In this document: positions 15,532-24,115 of the stretch, piece by piece | Layout of the letters: each line of letters starts with the position of its first letter | Numbering within the stretch: the first letter of the stretch is position 1 | Origin: Conexibacter sp. CPCC 206217 | GTDB lineage: Bacteria > Actinomycetota > Thermoleophilia > Solirubrobacterales > Solirubrobacteraceae | Reading direction: 5' to 3' | Assembly: GCF_030646165.1 (NCBI RefSeq) | Contig: NZ_JAUTDO010000013.1 | Coordinates: 58,606 to 122,605, forward strand | DNA: 64,000 nucleotides | Program-made: the position numbers and the translations under genes | Notes under the pieces: model-generated | Database searches by the model: none | What the model saw: only the letters and a program-made list of their open reading frames with translations | What the model was told of the DNA's origin: nothing

Positions 15532-17073
15532 ATGGCAACGCGACGCTTCACACGACGCGGTGTCATGAAGGCCGGCGCGGCAGGTGCCGCGGCGGTCGGT
15601 CTGTCCGCGTGCGGAGACGAGTACGAGGAGACGTCGCGGCGCTCAGCTGACGCGCCGAACGTGATCCTGATCGTGACCGACTCGACGCGCGCGGACTACC
15701 TTGGCGCGTACAACCCCAACGCGCTTGCCAGAACCCCGAACCTCGACGCGCTCTTCAAGCGCTCGTTGAAGTTCCAGTACGCGGTCCCCGAGGCGATGCC
15801 GACCGGCCTCGTGCGCCGCACGCTGCTGACCGGGATGCGCAGCTTCCCCAACCGCGACTGGGTCCTGTCGCCGCCGATGCCGAGCGAGGTCGGCTGGACG
15901 CGGCCGCTGCCGCACCAGCCGCTCTTCACGGAGGAGCTCGGCAAGGCCGGCATCGAGACCGCGTACGTGACCGACAACCCGTTCATCGTCGGTCCGCGCT
16001 ACGAGAGATTCCGCCGCACGCTCAACATCGGCCACCCCGACTTCTCGCAGGGCGCCTACCGCGACTTCAACACCCCGTTCAGACGCCCGGCGCCGCGCTC
16101 CGCGATCGAGAAGTACCTGCTGCCGGCGCTGTCGGACACGGTCGAGGTCCGCCGCCTGCAGGACTACGTCGGCTGGAACTCGATGTACCGCGTCGGAGAG
16201 AAGAACTACTCCTCGGCGCGCGTGATGCGCGGCGGGATGGACGCGCTCGACGAGCTGAAGAACAAGCAGCCGTTCTTCCTCGGCGTCGACTCGTTCGACC
16301 CGCACGAGCCGTTCGACGCGCCGCCGCTGTACGTCAACATGATCGACAGACAGCCGAAGGGGATCCAGAAGGAGAGAGGGATCCTTCCGATCCAGCCCTT
16401 CCTGACGCCCGCGTCGAGACTCGAGAAGATCAACATCGACGCCGACACGCTCGAGCTGGTGCGCGAGCTGTACGCGGCCGAGCTGAGCTTCGTCGACGTC
16501 TGGATCGGCAAGCTGCTGAACAAGGTCGCGGACCTCGGCCTCTCCGACAACACCGTGATCTACTACCTCAGCGACCACGGCCTGACGCTCGGCGAGCACG
16601 GCATCATCGGCAAGTCGACCCCGCGTCCGTATAGCGAGATCCATCACGTGCCGTACATGATCCATGACCCCTCGGGTCGGATGGCGGGCAAGACCAGCAG
16701 GTACTTCGCCTCCACCCATGACGTCGCCCGCACGATCCTCTCGTTCCAGGGTGTGCGCGCGCCGGGCCTGATGAACGGCGAGGACCTCAGCGTGCTGTTC
16801 GACGGCCGCGAGCCGACCGAGCGCAGACGCTTCACCGCCTGTTACCAGGAGACGTGGATCTGCGGTGACTACGAGTGGCTGTTGATCTCCACGCCGGACG
16901 GCTCCAGAAGAGAGCTGTACGACATGGTCAACGACCCCGGCAACAACAGAGACGTCGCCAACGCCAGCCCTGAGAACAGAGCGATGGTCGAGGAGCTGTG
17001 GGCGGTGCTTCTGGACGAGGCCGGCGGCACGCTGCCGGTCTTCTTCGACCACGTCGGCGTGGTGGGCGGCTGA
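15532..17073 (+). CDS. Sulfatase-fold lipoprotein lacking the catalytic Cys
   Basis: 513 residues. A twin-arginine leader (FTRRGVMKAG) ends in a lipobox (LSAC, Cys27), so this is a Tat-exported lipoprotein. The alkaline phosphatase/sulfatase fold starts at NVILIVTDSTRADYLGAY. Metal-site motifs are kept: Asp50, DPHEP (256-260), SDHG (347-350) and GEHG. Where sulfatases have C-x-P-S-R, this protein has TGLVR (91-95) before RTLLTG, so no formylglycine can form. Thr91 could act as nucleophile as in phosphoethanolamine transferases, which belong to the same superfamily. The stop overlaps the next start (TGATG); the three genes to 20500 form one unit. Confidence 0.85.
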   Translation: MATRRFTRRGVMKAGAAGAAAVGLSACGDEYEETSRRSADAPNVILIVTDSTRADYLGAYNPNALARTPNLDALFKRSLKFQYAVPEAMPTGLVRRTLLTGMRSFPNRDWVLSPPMPSEVGWTRPLPHQPLFTEELGKAGIETAYVTDNPFIVGPRYERFRRTLNIGHPDFSQGAYRDFNTPFRRPAPRSAIEKYLLPALSDTVEVRRLQDYVGWNSMYRVGEKNYSSARVMRGGMDALDELKNKQPFFLGVDSFDPHEPFDAPPLYVNMIDRQPKGIQKERGILPIQPFLTPASRLEKINIDADTLELVRELYAAELSFVDVWIGKLLNKVADLGLSDNTVIYYLSDHGLTLGEHGIIGKSTPRPYSEIHHVPYMIHDPSGRMAGKTSRYFASTHDVARTILSFQGVRAPGLMNGEDLSVLFDGREPTERRRFTACYQETWICGDYEWLLISTPDGSRRELYDMVNDPGNNRDVANASPENRAMVEELWAVLLDEAGGTLPVFFDHVGVVGG

Positions 17074-18593
17074 TGGGCGAGAACGGACGGATCTCACGCC
17101 GCGCGCTGTTTCGCGGCGGCGGCGTCTCGGCCGGGGTCGCCGCGCTCGGCGGCGCGGGCCTGCTCGGCGCCGCGGCGACCGCGCAGGCACAGGGAAGAGA
17201 CGCGAGAGAGCGGCCCAACGTCGTCCTGATCGTCGCCGACCGGCTGCGCTCGGACTACATCGGCGCGTACGACGACGTCTTCGACGACCGCACGCAGAAG
17301 ACGCCGAACATCGACAAGCTCGCCGATCGCTCGCTGCGCTTCAGATACGCGACGCCCGACGGCATGGGCGCGATCCCGATGCGCCGCGGGATGCTGACGG
17401 GCATGCGCAGCTACCCGTTCCGCGACTGGAGAGCGACGCCCGGGATGCCGGCGGTGCCCGGCTACAACAAGATCTACGACTTCCAGCCGATGTTCACCGA
17501 GCTGGCCAGAGCGGCCGGGATCCGGACGGTCTACGTGACCGACAACCCGACCTTCAACGGCGGCCGCTTCGGCAAGATCGTCCGCACCGGCCCGCTGGCG
17601 CTGTCGGCCGGCTTCGAGCCGACCGAGCGCGACTACCTGCTGCCGCTCGGCGGCCCGGTCCAGAAGAGACGCGAGGAGCCGACGCAGAAGGCGCTCGCGG
17701 TCGGGATCAGACAGCTCGACGCGCTCAGAGGCGACCAGCCGTTCTTCCTCGCGATCGACGCGTTCGACCCCAACGACGCCTTCGAGATGCCGCGCCAGTA
17801 CTTCTCCGGCACGGGGCCGATCCACAACGACGTGTCGCTGCCCGAGGCGCACATCTACCAGCGCTCGATCCCGGTCAGAGCTGACGACGACGTCAAGCGC
17901 GAGGTCCGCTCCCGCTACGCCGCCGAGGTCGCCGCGGTCGACAAGGCGCTCGGCCAGTTTCTCGCCAAGCTCGACGACACCGGCCTCGCCGACAGAACCG
18001 TCGTCGTGTTCGTCAGCGACGGCGGCCTCGCGCTCGGCGAGCAGGGCGTCTACGGCTCGCCGTCCGGCGTCTGGCACCGCCGCGCTTACCACATCCCGCT
18101 GCTGCTGAAGGATCCCGCCGGCCGCTGGGCCGGCGACACCAGCTCGTGGTTCGCCTCGACGTACGACATCCCGACGACGCTGTTGGCGTACTGGGGCATC
18201 ACGACCCCGGGCAGAATGCAGGGCGAGGACCTCACGACGCTGCTGGAGGACTTCGACCTGCCGACGCGGCCGTACTACACCAGCTCGATCGACACCCACA
18301 CCGTCACCGGCGACCGTCACTTCCTGTTGATCGGCCGCTCCGACGAGGATCGCTGGCGCCTGTACGAGGCCGAGGACGAGAACGAGCCGGACGACCTGCG
18401 CACCGAGACGGTCAAGTCGCCGACCGATCTGGAGGCGCTCAGACAGTGGACGCTGACGGCCGCCGGCGGCACGCTGCCGGTCTTCGACGACAGATCCGCG
18501 GTCGAGCCGCGCGAGCCGGACGCGAAGGACAAGAGAGTGGCCGACGACGGCACGCTCGACGAGGACGAGGAAGAGGCGAACGAGCTCAGATGA
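17073..18593 (+). CDS. Second sulfatase-fold protein, probable pseudoenzyme
   Basis: 506 residues. The Tat leader SRRALFRGGG is followed by a hydrophobic stretch ending AQAQ; there is no lipobox. The fold starts at NVVLIVADRLRSDYIGAY. Alignment by eye with the upstream paralogue shows more losses. The C-x-P-x-R motif reads AIPMR (Ala100 in place of Cys), DPHEP has become DPNDA, SDHG has become SDGG (316-318) and GEHG has become GEQG. With nucleophile and metal ligands gone it is unlikely to be a hydrolase and may be a binding partner of its neighbour. It ends with a very acidic tail. The start overlaps the previous stop; the stop overlaps the MFS start (ATGA). Confidence 0.82.
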   Translation: MGENGRISRRALFRGGGVSAGVAALGGAGLLGAAATAQAQGRDARERPNVVLIVADRLRSDYIGAYDDVFDDRTQKTPNIDKLADRSLRFRYATPDGMGAIPMRRGMLTGMRSYPFRDWRATPGMPAVPGYNKIYDFQPMFTELARAAGIRTVYVTDNPTFNGGRFGKIVRTGPLALSAGFEPTERDYLLPLGGPVQKRREEPTQKALAVGIRQLDALRGDQPFFLAIDAFDPNDAFEMPRQYFSGTGPIHNDVSLPEAHIYQRSIPVRADDDVKREVRSRYAAEVAAVDKALGQFLAKLDDTGLADRTVVVFVSDGGLALGEQGVYGSPSGVWHRRAYHIPLLLKDPAGRWAGDTSSWFASTYDIPTTLLAYWGITTPGRMQGEDLTTLLEDFDLPTRPYYTSSIDTHTVTGDRHFLLIGRSDEDRWRLYEAEDENEPDDLRTETVKSPTDLEALRQWTLTAAGGTLPVFDDRSAVEPREPDAKDKRVADDGTLDEDEEEANELR

Positions 18594-20500
18594 GTGCCTC
18601 CGACGTCACTCCAGACGCACTGACGCCGGTGCCGAAGCCGACGCGCCGCGAGCGGCGTGCGGCCAAGCGCGGGCGTGTGCGCGTCAACCCCACCGCCGAG
18701 GCGCTCCAGAGCATCAAGTGGAGAGTCTTCGGCGTCATGATGATCGCCTGGTTCATGACGATGCTGGACCTGTCGATCATGAACACGGCGCTGCCGGAGC
18801 TGCAGCACGACTTCGAGACGGTCCTGCCGACGGCGTCGTGGGTGGTCAACGTCTACAACATCGTCTTCGCGGTGCTGCTGATCGCGACCGGCCGCCTCGC
18901 CGACCAGTTCGGCCGCAAGAAGATGTTCGTCGGCGGTCTGATCGTCTTCACCGCCGGCTCGGCGCTGTGCGCGGTCTCGTGGGACATCGGCTGGCTCATA
19001 GGCTTCCGTGCCTTCCAGGCGGTCGGCGCCGGCATGATCGCGCCGCTCGGCTTCGCGATGACGGCGCTCGTGTTCCCGCCCAGAGAGCGCGGCAAGGGCC
19101 TCGCGATGATCGCCGTCGTGGCGCTCGTCGCCAACGGCCTCGGCCCCGTGATCGGCGGCGGCCTGATCGAGATCGCCAGCTGGCACTGGATCTTCATCAT
19201 CAACCTGCCGCTCGGCGTGATCGGCGTGCTGCTGGCGCTGCGCTGGTGGCCCGAGACGTACGACCTCACCTCCAACCGCAGAATCGACTGGATCGGGATG
19301 GGGCTGCTCGCCGCGGCCGTCTCGCTCTTCACCTACGGCCTCGTCGAGGCGAACGTGAAGGGCTGGGACGACGCCCAGATCCTCTTCTTCATCCAGCTCT
19401 CGATCGTGCTGGGGATCGGCTTCGTCTTCTGGCAGCACCGCGCGAGAAACCCGATGATCCCGCCGGCGCTGATGAGAAACCGGCAGTTCCTGTCGGCCAA
19501 CCTCGCGATGGTCATCCTCGCCGGCGGCGCGGTCGGCGGCCTCTTCCTGTTGGCGCAGACGTTCGTGAACCTGTGGGGCTTCTCGCAGCTGGAGGCCGGC
19601 CTCAGCCTGCTGCCGATCGGCATCTGCGGCGGCCTCGTCTGGCCGCTCGTCGGCCGCGCGGCCGACAACGCGCCCGCCTACCGGCTCGCGATCCCGGCGC
19701 TCGCCTCGCTCGCGATCGGCCTGACGTGGATGTCGTTCATGCCCTCGACCTACGAGGGCGTCGTCGACTACCTGTCGGTGCTGCCCGGCCTGGTCTTCAT
19801 CGGGATGGGGATCGGGATCGGCTTCCCGACGCTCAACGTCGGCGCGATGAACGCGGCGATGGGACCGCAGATCGGCGTCGCCTCCGGCGTCGTCAACACG
19901 TCGCGCCAGCTCGGCTCGGCGCTCGGGATCGCGCTGCTGATCACCGTCTTCACCTCGACGTCGGCGATCCACTTCGACATCAAGCGCGACCACCTCGAGG
20001 ACACCGCCTACGTGTGGGCGGTGCCGAAGGCAGACATCAACGCCGAGGTCTCGCACAACCTGGCCGAGTTCGCCGGCGCGGTGCCGCGCCGCGAGACGGC
20101 GCCCGTCGGCTTCGACCGCTGGGTCCGGCGCGAGTCGGCCGGCATCGCGCGCGACGGCTTCGGCTGGTCGTTCCGCGTCGCCGCGCTGCTGCTGCTGCTG
20201 ATGATCCCGGTCGCGCGACGGCTGACGCTGACGCCGGTGGAGGCGCGCGCGAACGCGGCGATACTGATGCAGCAGGCGGCCGCGAGAGCCGCCGCGGCGC
20301 CGCCTGGGCCGGGCGGCGACGGTGCCAACGGCGCGCCTGCCGGCGTGCCCGTCCCCGTCAGCGCGCCCGCGGTGCCGGCCGGCACCGGCGCGGTCGCCGC
20401 CGGCAACGGCGGCGGCGTCGAAGGCCGCATCGCCGACCTCGAAGCCGCCCTCGCCGGTCTGCGCGCAGAGGTCGCCGACGGACGGGAGCGGCCGCGGTGA
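18590..20500 (+). CDS. MFS transporter, DHA2 (EmrB/QacA) type
   Basis: 636 residues with 14 predicted helices. It has the MFS motif LADQFGRKK (loop 2-3) and the drug:H+ antiporter-2 pattern (LDLSIMNTALPELQHDF in helix 1, QAVGAGMIAPLGFA, and GPVIGGGLIEIASWHWIFII for motif C). A cytoplasmic Ala/Gly/Pro linker and a short terminal coiled coil (RIADLEAALAGLRAEV) make the C-terminus longer than usual. It is translationally coupled to the sulfatase-like gene (ATGA), so it may export a product or lipid precursor handled by those two exported proteins. Confidence 0.92.
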   Translation: MSASDVTPDALTPVPKPTRRERRAAKRGRVRVNPTAEALQSIKWRVFGVMMIAWFMTMLDLSIMNTALPELQHDFETVLPTASWVVNVYNIVFAVLLIATGRLADQFGRKKMFVGGLIVFTAGSALCAVSWDIGWLIGFRAFQAVGAGMIAPLGFAMTALVFPPRERGKGLAMIAVVALVANGLGPVIGGGLIEIASWHWIFIINLPLGVIGVLLALRWWPETYDLTSNRRIDWIGMGLLAAAVSLFTYGLVEANVKGWDDAQILFFIQLSIVLGIGFVFWQHRARNPMIPPALMRNRQFLSANLAMVILAGGAVGGLFLLAQTFVNLWGFSQLEAGLSLLPIGICGGLVWPLVGRAADNAPAYRLAIPALASLAIGLTWMSFMPSTYEGVVDYLSVLPGLVFIGMGIGIGFPTLNVGAMNAAMGPQIGVASGVVNTSRQLGSALGIALLITVFTSTSAIHFDIKRDHLEDTAYVWAVPKADINAEVSHNLAEFAGAVPRRETAPVGFDRWVRRESAGIARDGFGWSFRVAALLLLLMIPVARRLTLTPVEARANAAILMQQAAARAAAAPPGPGGDGANGAPAGVPVPVSAPAVPAGTGAVAAGNGGGVEGRIADLEAALAGLRAEVADGRERPR

Positions 20501-20502
20501 GC

Positions 20503-21414
20503 CTAGGAGCCGACCCCGCCTGTCTGGGCCGCCGCGCTGGCCGCGGCCTCTTCCAGCTGGGAGAGGTCCGGCACGTACTCGTACGTGTCGTGCGCGAGGA
20601 ACGTTCTGAACAGGCGGTGCTCCGGCCCGTGGTAGTCGGAGGAGCCGGTCGTCAGCAGCCGCAGCTCGTTCGCGCGCTGGACGACGACCCTCGTCTGCGC
20701 CTCGCTGTGCGTCGGGTAGAACGCCTCGACGCCGTCGATGCCGGCTGCGGCGAAGCGGTCGAGCGCGCCGATCACCTCTTCGTCGGTGTCGAGGTCCCAG
20801 TACGGGTGCGCCCAGATCGCGAGGCCGCCGGCGTCGTGGATCCAGCCGATCGCCTCGAAGACGGTGGGATGGGTGCGGGCAAGGTAACCTGGCGTCCCCG
20901 GAATCAGGTACGCAGGGATGAACGAGGAGACGTCATCGTGACCCTCCCGCTCCAGGCGCGCGGCGTTGGCGGGATGGCGCAGCACGGCTTCGGCCAGGTG
21001 CGGGCGGCCGATCGGCTTGCCCTGCGCGCGACGCGCCGCCAGCAGCGTGTCGTCGACCTCGAAGCCCAGCTCGTTCAGCTTCGCCGCCATCCGCTCCGCG
21101 CGCAGTTCGCGGTCGGCGCGCGCGTCCAGCAGCCGCTCGGCCAGCTGGGGGTCGCGATGGTCGATCCCGTAGCCGAGGATGTGGAGGTCCTCGTAGCGTC
21201 CGTCGACGGAGGAGATCTCCGTCGCGGGCACGATTGCGACGCCGTGTCTGATGCCCGCGGCGATCGCCTCGTCGACGCCGTCGACGGTGTCGTGGTCGGA
21301 CAGCGCAAGCAGCTTCACGCCCGCCGCGGCGGCGTTCGCGACGACGTCCGCGGGAGGCAGGACGCCGTCGGAGTGCAGCGAGTGCGATTGCAGGTCGAAG
21401 GTCGGCTTCGTCAT
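20503..21414 (-). CDS. PHP-domain phosphoesterase
   Basis: 303 residues. It carries the PHP metal motifs: SLHSDG (HxH-like), LSDHDTVDG, EISSVDG, WAHPYWD and SSDYHGPEH. It resembles the YciV/RNase AM group, which acts on 3',5'-nucleoside bisphosphates and RNA 5' ends. The ATG at 21414 starts MTKPTFDLQSHSLHSDG; the upstream extension is Arg/Cys-rich and unlikely. Convergent with the MFS gene, 2 bases apart, and divergent from cysC. A link to the APS kinase next door is possible, since PAP, a by-product of PAPS use, is a known substrate of related enzymes. Confidence 0.88.
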   Translation of the reverse strand: MTKPTFDLQSHSLHSDGVLPPADVVANAAAAGVKLLALSDHDTVDGVDEAIAAGIRHGVAIVPATEISSVDGRYEDLHILGYGIDHRDPQLAERLLDARADRELRAERMAAKLNELGFEVDDTLLAARRAQGKPIGRPHLAEAVLRHPANAARLEREGHDDVSSFIPAYLIPGTPGYLARTHPTVFEAIGWIHDAGGLAIWAHPYWDLDTDEEVIGALDRFAAAGIDGVEAFYPTHSEAQTRVVVQRANELRLLTTGSSDYHGPEHRLFRTFLAHDTYEYVPDLSQLEEAAASAAAQTGGVGS

Positions 21415-21494
21415 GGCGGAGCACCTTACTGGTCGTGTGCGGGGTCGCCGCCTGCCGCACACGCGGGTCGGGATGCGGCGACGAGGAAGGAACG

Positions 21495-22097
21495 ATGATG
21501 ACGAGCGCCAACGTCACCTGGCACGAGGGGGTCGTCGGCCGTGCGCAGCGCTGGTCGTCGCTCGGCGTGCGCGGAGCGACGATCTGGTTCACGGGCCTGC
21601 CGGCCTCCGGCAAGTCGACGATCGCGGCCGCGACCGAGGCGCGCCTCGTCGGCGAGGGCCGCTCGGCCTACCGGCTCGACGGCGACAACCTGCGCCATGG
21701 CGTCTGCGGCGATCTCGGCTTCAGCACCGCCGATCGCGACGAGAACGTGCGCCGCACGGCGGAGGTCGCGCGCCTGTTCGCCGACTCCGGCTCGATCGCG
21801 ATCGTCTCCGTCGTGTCGCCGTTCGAGAGCGGCCGTCGCGCCGCGCGGGCGCTGCACGAGCGCGACGGGCTGCACTTCGTCGAGGTGTTCGTCAACACGC
21901 CCGTCGAGGAGTGCATGCGGCGCGATCCAAAGGGCCTCTACGCGCGTGCCGTCGCCGGCCAGCTGACCGGCATGACCGGTGTCGACGCGCCCTACGAGGT
22001 GCCCAGCTCGCCGGACGTCGAGCTGCTCGGCCCGTGCGACGTGACCGATGCCGTCGAGCGCGTGCTCACGGCGCTGGAGCCTGCGCGCGCAATCTGA
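21495..22097 (+). CDS. cysC: Adenylylsulfate (APS) kinase
   Basis: 200 residues, standard for CysC. It has the P-loop GLPASGKST, the LDGDNLRHGVCGDLGFS motif, DRDENVRR, and FVNTPVEECMRRDPKGLYA. It phosphorylates APS to PAPS, the sulfate donor for reduction or sulfation. The start at 21495 (MMTS) follows GAGGAAGGA. No ATP sulfurylase genes are adjacent, so here CysC stands alone; the divergent PHP gene may recycle PAP. Its 3' end overlaps the convergent membrane protein by 32 bases. Confidence 0.95.
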   Translation: MMTSANVTWHEGVVGRAQRWSSLGVRGATIWFTGLPASGKSTIAAATEARLVGEGRSAYRLDGDNLRHGVCGDLGFSTADRDENVRRTAEVARLFADSGSIAIVSVVSPFESGRRAARALHERDGLHFVEVFVNTPVEECMRRDPKGLYARAVAGQLTGMTGVDAPYEVPSSPDVELLGPCDVTDAVERVLTALEPARAI

Positions 22098-23151
22098 GGT
22101 ACTCCGCCCGCGCGGCGAAGGTCGCGCGCATCTGCGCCGTGATCTCGTCGAGGAACTCCTCGCGGTAGGCGCCGTCCGTCAGCACCGCGATCGCGTAGTA
22201 GAGCCCTGACAGCGCGGCGATCGCGCCCGCGACGCGCAGCAGCTCGTAGGTCAGCAGCAGCGGCACGTCGAGGATCGTTGTGGAGATGATCGCGTCGCCC
22301 GCGCCGCCGGTCCACGCCTCCATCACCGCGCGGTCGATCACGATCATCCCGAAGGCGACGAAGAAGGCGCCGATCGCGAGCGTCACGACGACGATCTGCA
22401 GGCCGTGGCTGATCAGCAGCACGAGGCCGACGTTGGTGCGCTGTCTGCGGCTCAGCGCCGGCGTCCCGTCGGCCAGCACGTCCTCCTCCAGCAGCGAGAC
22501 CTCCTTCGGCAGGCGGGCGACGAGGAAGGCGGTGGCGACGGCGGCCAGCAGCACGCCGACGGCGATCAGCGTCGCATCGGTGCGGTTGGCGAAGACGTTC
22601 CACATCTCGGTGTTGATGAACAGCACGAGCGCGAAGATCAGCAGCAGCGGGACCGCCTTCGCCAGCAGCAGCAGCGACTGCTGCAGCTGGCCCGTCAGCC
22701 GCCGCGCGGCCCACACGACGATCGCCCCGACGCCGAAGCCGAAGCCGATCGTGACGAGCCCGAGCAGGACGAGGTTCAGCACGATCACGGCCAGCCCCCA
22801 GCCGCCGTGGAAGATCCCCTGCACGACGGCGGGCAGCAGCACGAAGACGCCCAGCTCCCACGGCCCGATCCGCTCCGGGATCGCGAGCGCCCGCCGCCCG
22901 CGCGCGCGGTTGACGAGCATCACCGCGCCGAGCGTCAGCGCCAACGCCGCCGCGACCGCGCCGACGTTCGCCAGCACCGGCCAGTCGACGTCGAGCGCCG
23001 ACAGCAGCTCCCCCAGCAGCACGAACGCGAGCAGCGGAAAGGCCCGGTTGAAGACGTCCTCGCGCGCCGAGAAGTCCTCGATCAGCAACGGCAGGCCAGC
23101 ACGGCGAAAGCCGCGTTCGTAGTCGCTCAGCCGCTGCGCGCGCGTCGCCAT
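22066..23151 (-). CDS. Multi-pass membrane protein of unknown function
   Basis: 361 residues from the ATG at 23151 (MATRAQRLSDYERGFRRAGL). Eight or so predicted helices with a short cytoplasmic insertion (about 210-245, LPKEVSLLEEDVLADGTP). I do not recognise the family. The C-terminal segment EEFLDEITAQMRATFAARAE is helical and cytoplasmic. The convergent overlap with cysC is 32 bases. No operon partner. Confidence 0.65.
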   Translation of the reverse strand: MATRAQRLSDYERGFRRAGLPLLIEDFSAREDVFNRAFPLLAFVLLGELLSALDVDWPVLANVGAVAAALALTLGAVMLVNRARGRRALAIPERIGPWELGVFVLLPAVVQGIFHGGWGLAVIVLNLVLLGLVTIGFGFGVGAIVVWAARRLTGQLQQSLLLLAKAVPLLLIFALVLFINTEMWNVFANRTDATLIAVGVLLAAVATAFLVARLPKEVSLLEEDVLADGTPALSRRQRTNVGLVLLISHGLQIVVVTLAIGAFFVAFGMIVIDRAVMEAWTGGAGDAIISTTILDVPLLLTYELLRVAGAIAALSGLYYAIAVLTDGAYREEFLDEITAQMRATFAARAEYLRLRAQAPAP

Positions 23152-23327
23152 CCGCGCAGATTCCACCCGACGCGGCGGACGGCGGGCCAACGCGCCCGCC
23201 CATTCGTGAAGCCTCGCGAGCGCCCGAGGCTAAGCGAACGGCGAAGGCACACCACGCGTGTGGTAGACGCCGATCATGTCCCGACCTAGATTGTCGGCAT
23301 GTCGATCGTCCTTCCAAGGTCGCGTGT

Positions 23328-23349
23328 TACACATGTGTATGCTCTGCAC
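23328..23349. promoter_or_regulatory. Palindromic operator and -10 box before the antitoxin gene
   Basis: TACACATGTGTA (23328-23339) is a perfect 12-base palindrome. It overlaps a -10-like TATGCT (23338-23343) that ends 6 bases before the ATG at 23350, so the message could be leaderless. This is the expected site for autorepression by a ribbon-helix-helix antitoxin. A second imperfect palindrome, ACCACGCGTGTGGT, lies at 23251-23264. Confidence 0.6.
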
Positions 23350-23622
23350 ATGTTGAACGAGCGTCTCCAGATCTTGGTGACCTCAGAGCAGCGTCGCCGG
23401 CTCGAGCGCGAAGCGCAGCGACGCGGCGTGTCGGTCGGAAGCCTGATCCGCGAGGCAGTGGACGCTCACTTCGGAGGCGTCACCGTGGAGGATCGCCGTC
23501 AGGCGCTTACAGTGATCGCCGCAATGAGAGGGTCGTTCGCGACGCCGGAGGAGCTGAACCGGATGGTCGAGGACGAGCGCGACGAGGCGGCCGACGTGAT
23601 GCTCGGGCGGCTCAGACCATGA
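23350..23622 (+). CDS. Ribbon-helix-helix antitoxin (VapB-like)
   Basis: 90 residues. MLNERLQILVTSEQRRRLER and RRGVSVGSLIREAVDAHFGG form the RHH/CopG-type DNA-binding fold: a beta strand and two helices. The C-terminal half (VTVEDRRQALTVIAAMRGSF) should wrap the toxin. The ATG at 23350 is preferred over 23299 because the fold begins there and the operator would otherwise be coding. It overlaps the PIN toxin gene by 4 bases (ATGA). Confidence 0.85.
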   Translation: MLNERLQILVTSEQRRRLEREAQRRGVSVGSLIREAVDAHFGGVTVEDRRQALTVIAAMRGSFATPEELNRMVEDERDEAADVMLGRLRP

Positions 23623-24044
23623 TTTTCCTGGTCGATGCCAACGTGATCATCTACAGCGCGGTCGACTGTGAACAGCAGGCGGCGTGCCTCGGCATCCTGG
23701 AAGCAATCGTGGACGGAGCCGACGGTCGCACGTCGCCTGCGGTCCTCGAAGAGGTCTGGCACATCGAGCGGCGCGGGCGACTGGGCAGACTGGATGGACT
23801 GACGGAGCAGGCGCATCGCATCTTCTCCCCACTGGTGCCCGTGACCGACGAGGCGTTCGTGCTGGCGCGCGGAATCGACGTACCCCAGCTCGGCACCGCC
23901 GATCGCGTCCACGTCGGTACCTGCCTCGCGCACGGGATCGAGACGATCGTGACCGCGGACAGAGGCTTCGGCGCAACGCGCGCGATCCAGCGGGTCGACC
24001 CCGGCAACGCGCGCGCAGTGAAGAAGCTGCTGGCAGCCGCATGA
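23619..24044 (+). CDS. PIN-domain toxin (VapC-like)
   Basis: 141 residues. The acidic residues of the PIN nuclease site are present: Asp6 in FLVDANVIIY, Glu in VLEEVWHIE, Asp in LGTADRVHVG and Asp in IVTADRGF. It would cleave RNA, often tRNA or rRNA, when freed from the antitoxin encoded just upstream. Gene order and overlap are those of a type II toxin-antitoxin pair. Confidence 0.9.
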   Translation: MIFLVDANVIIYSAVDCEQQAACLGILEAIVDGADGRTSPAVLEEVWHIERRGRLGRLDGLTEQAHRIFSPLVPVTDEAFVLARGIDVPQLGTADRVHVGTCLAHGIETIVTADRGFGATRAIQRVDPGNARAVKKLLAAA

Positions 24045-24073
24045 CGGCGTGCCGGACCCCAAGAAGCTTCGCT

Positions 24074-24115
24074 GACGGGCGGGCCCTGCTCGTCAGCGGC
24101 TTTCACCCGCCCGTC
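24074..24115. terminator. Hairpin between convergent vapC and ABC permease genes
   Basis: GACGGGCGGG (24074-24083) pairs with CCCGCCCGTC (24106-24115), a 10-base stem that overlaps the 3' end of the permease gene. It is probably a bidirectional terminator. Confidence 0.55.
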
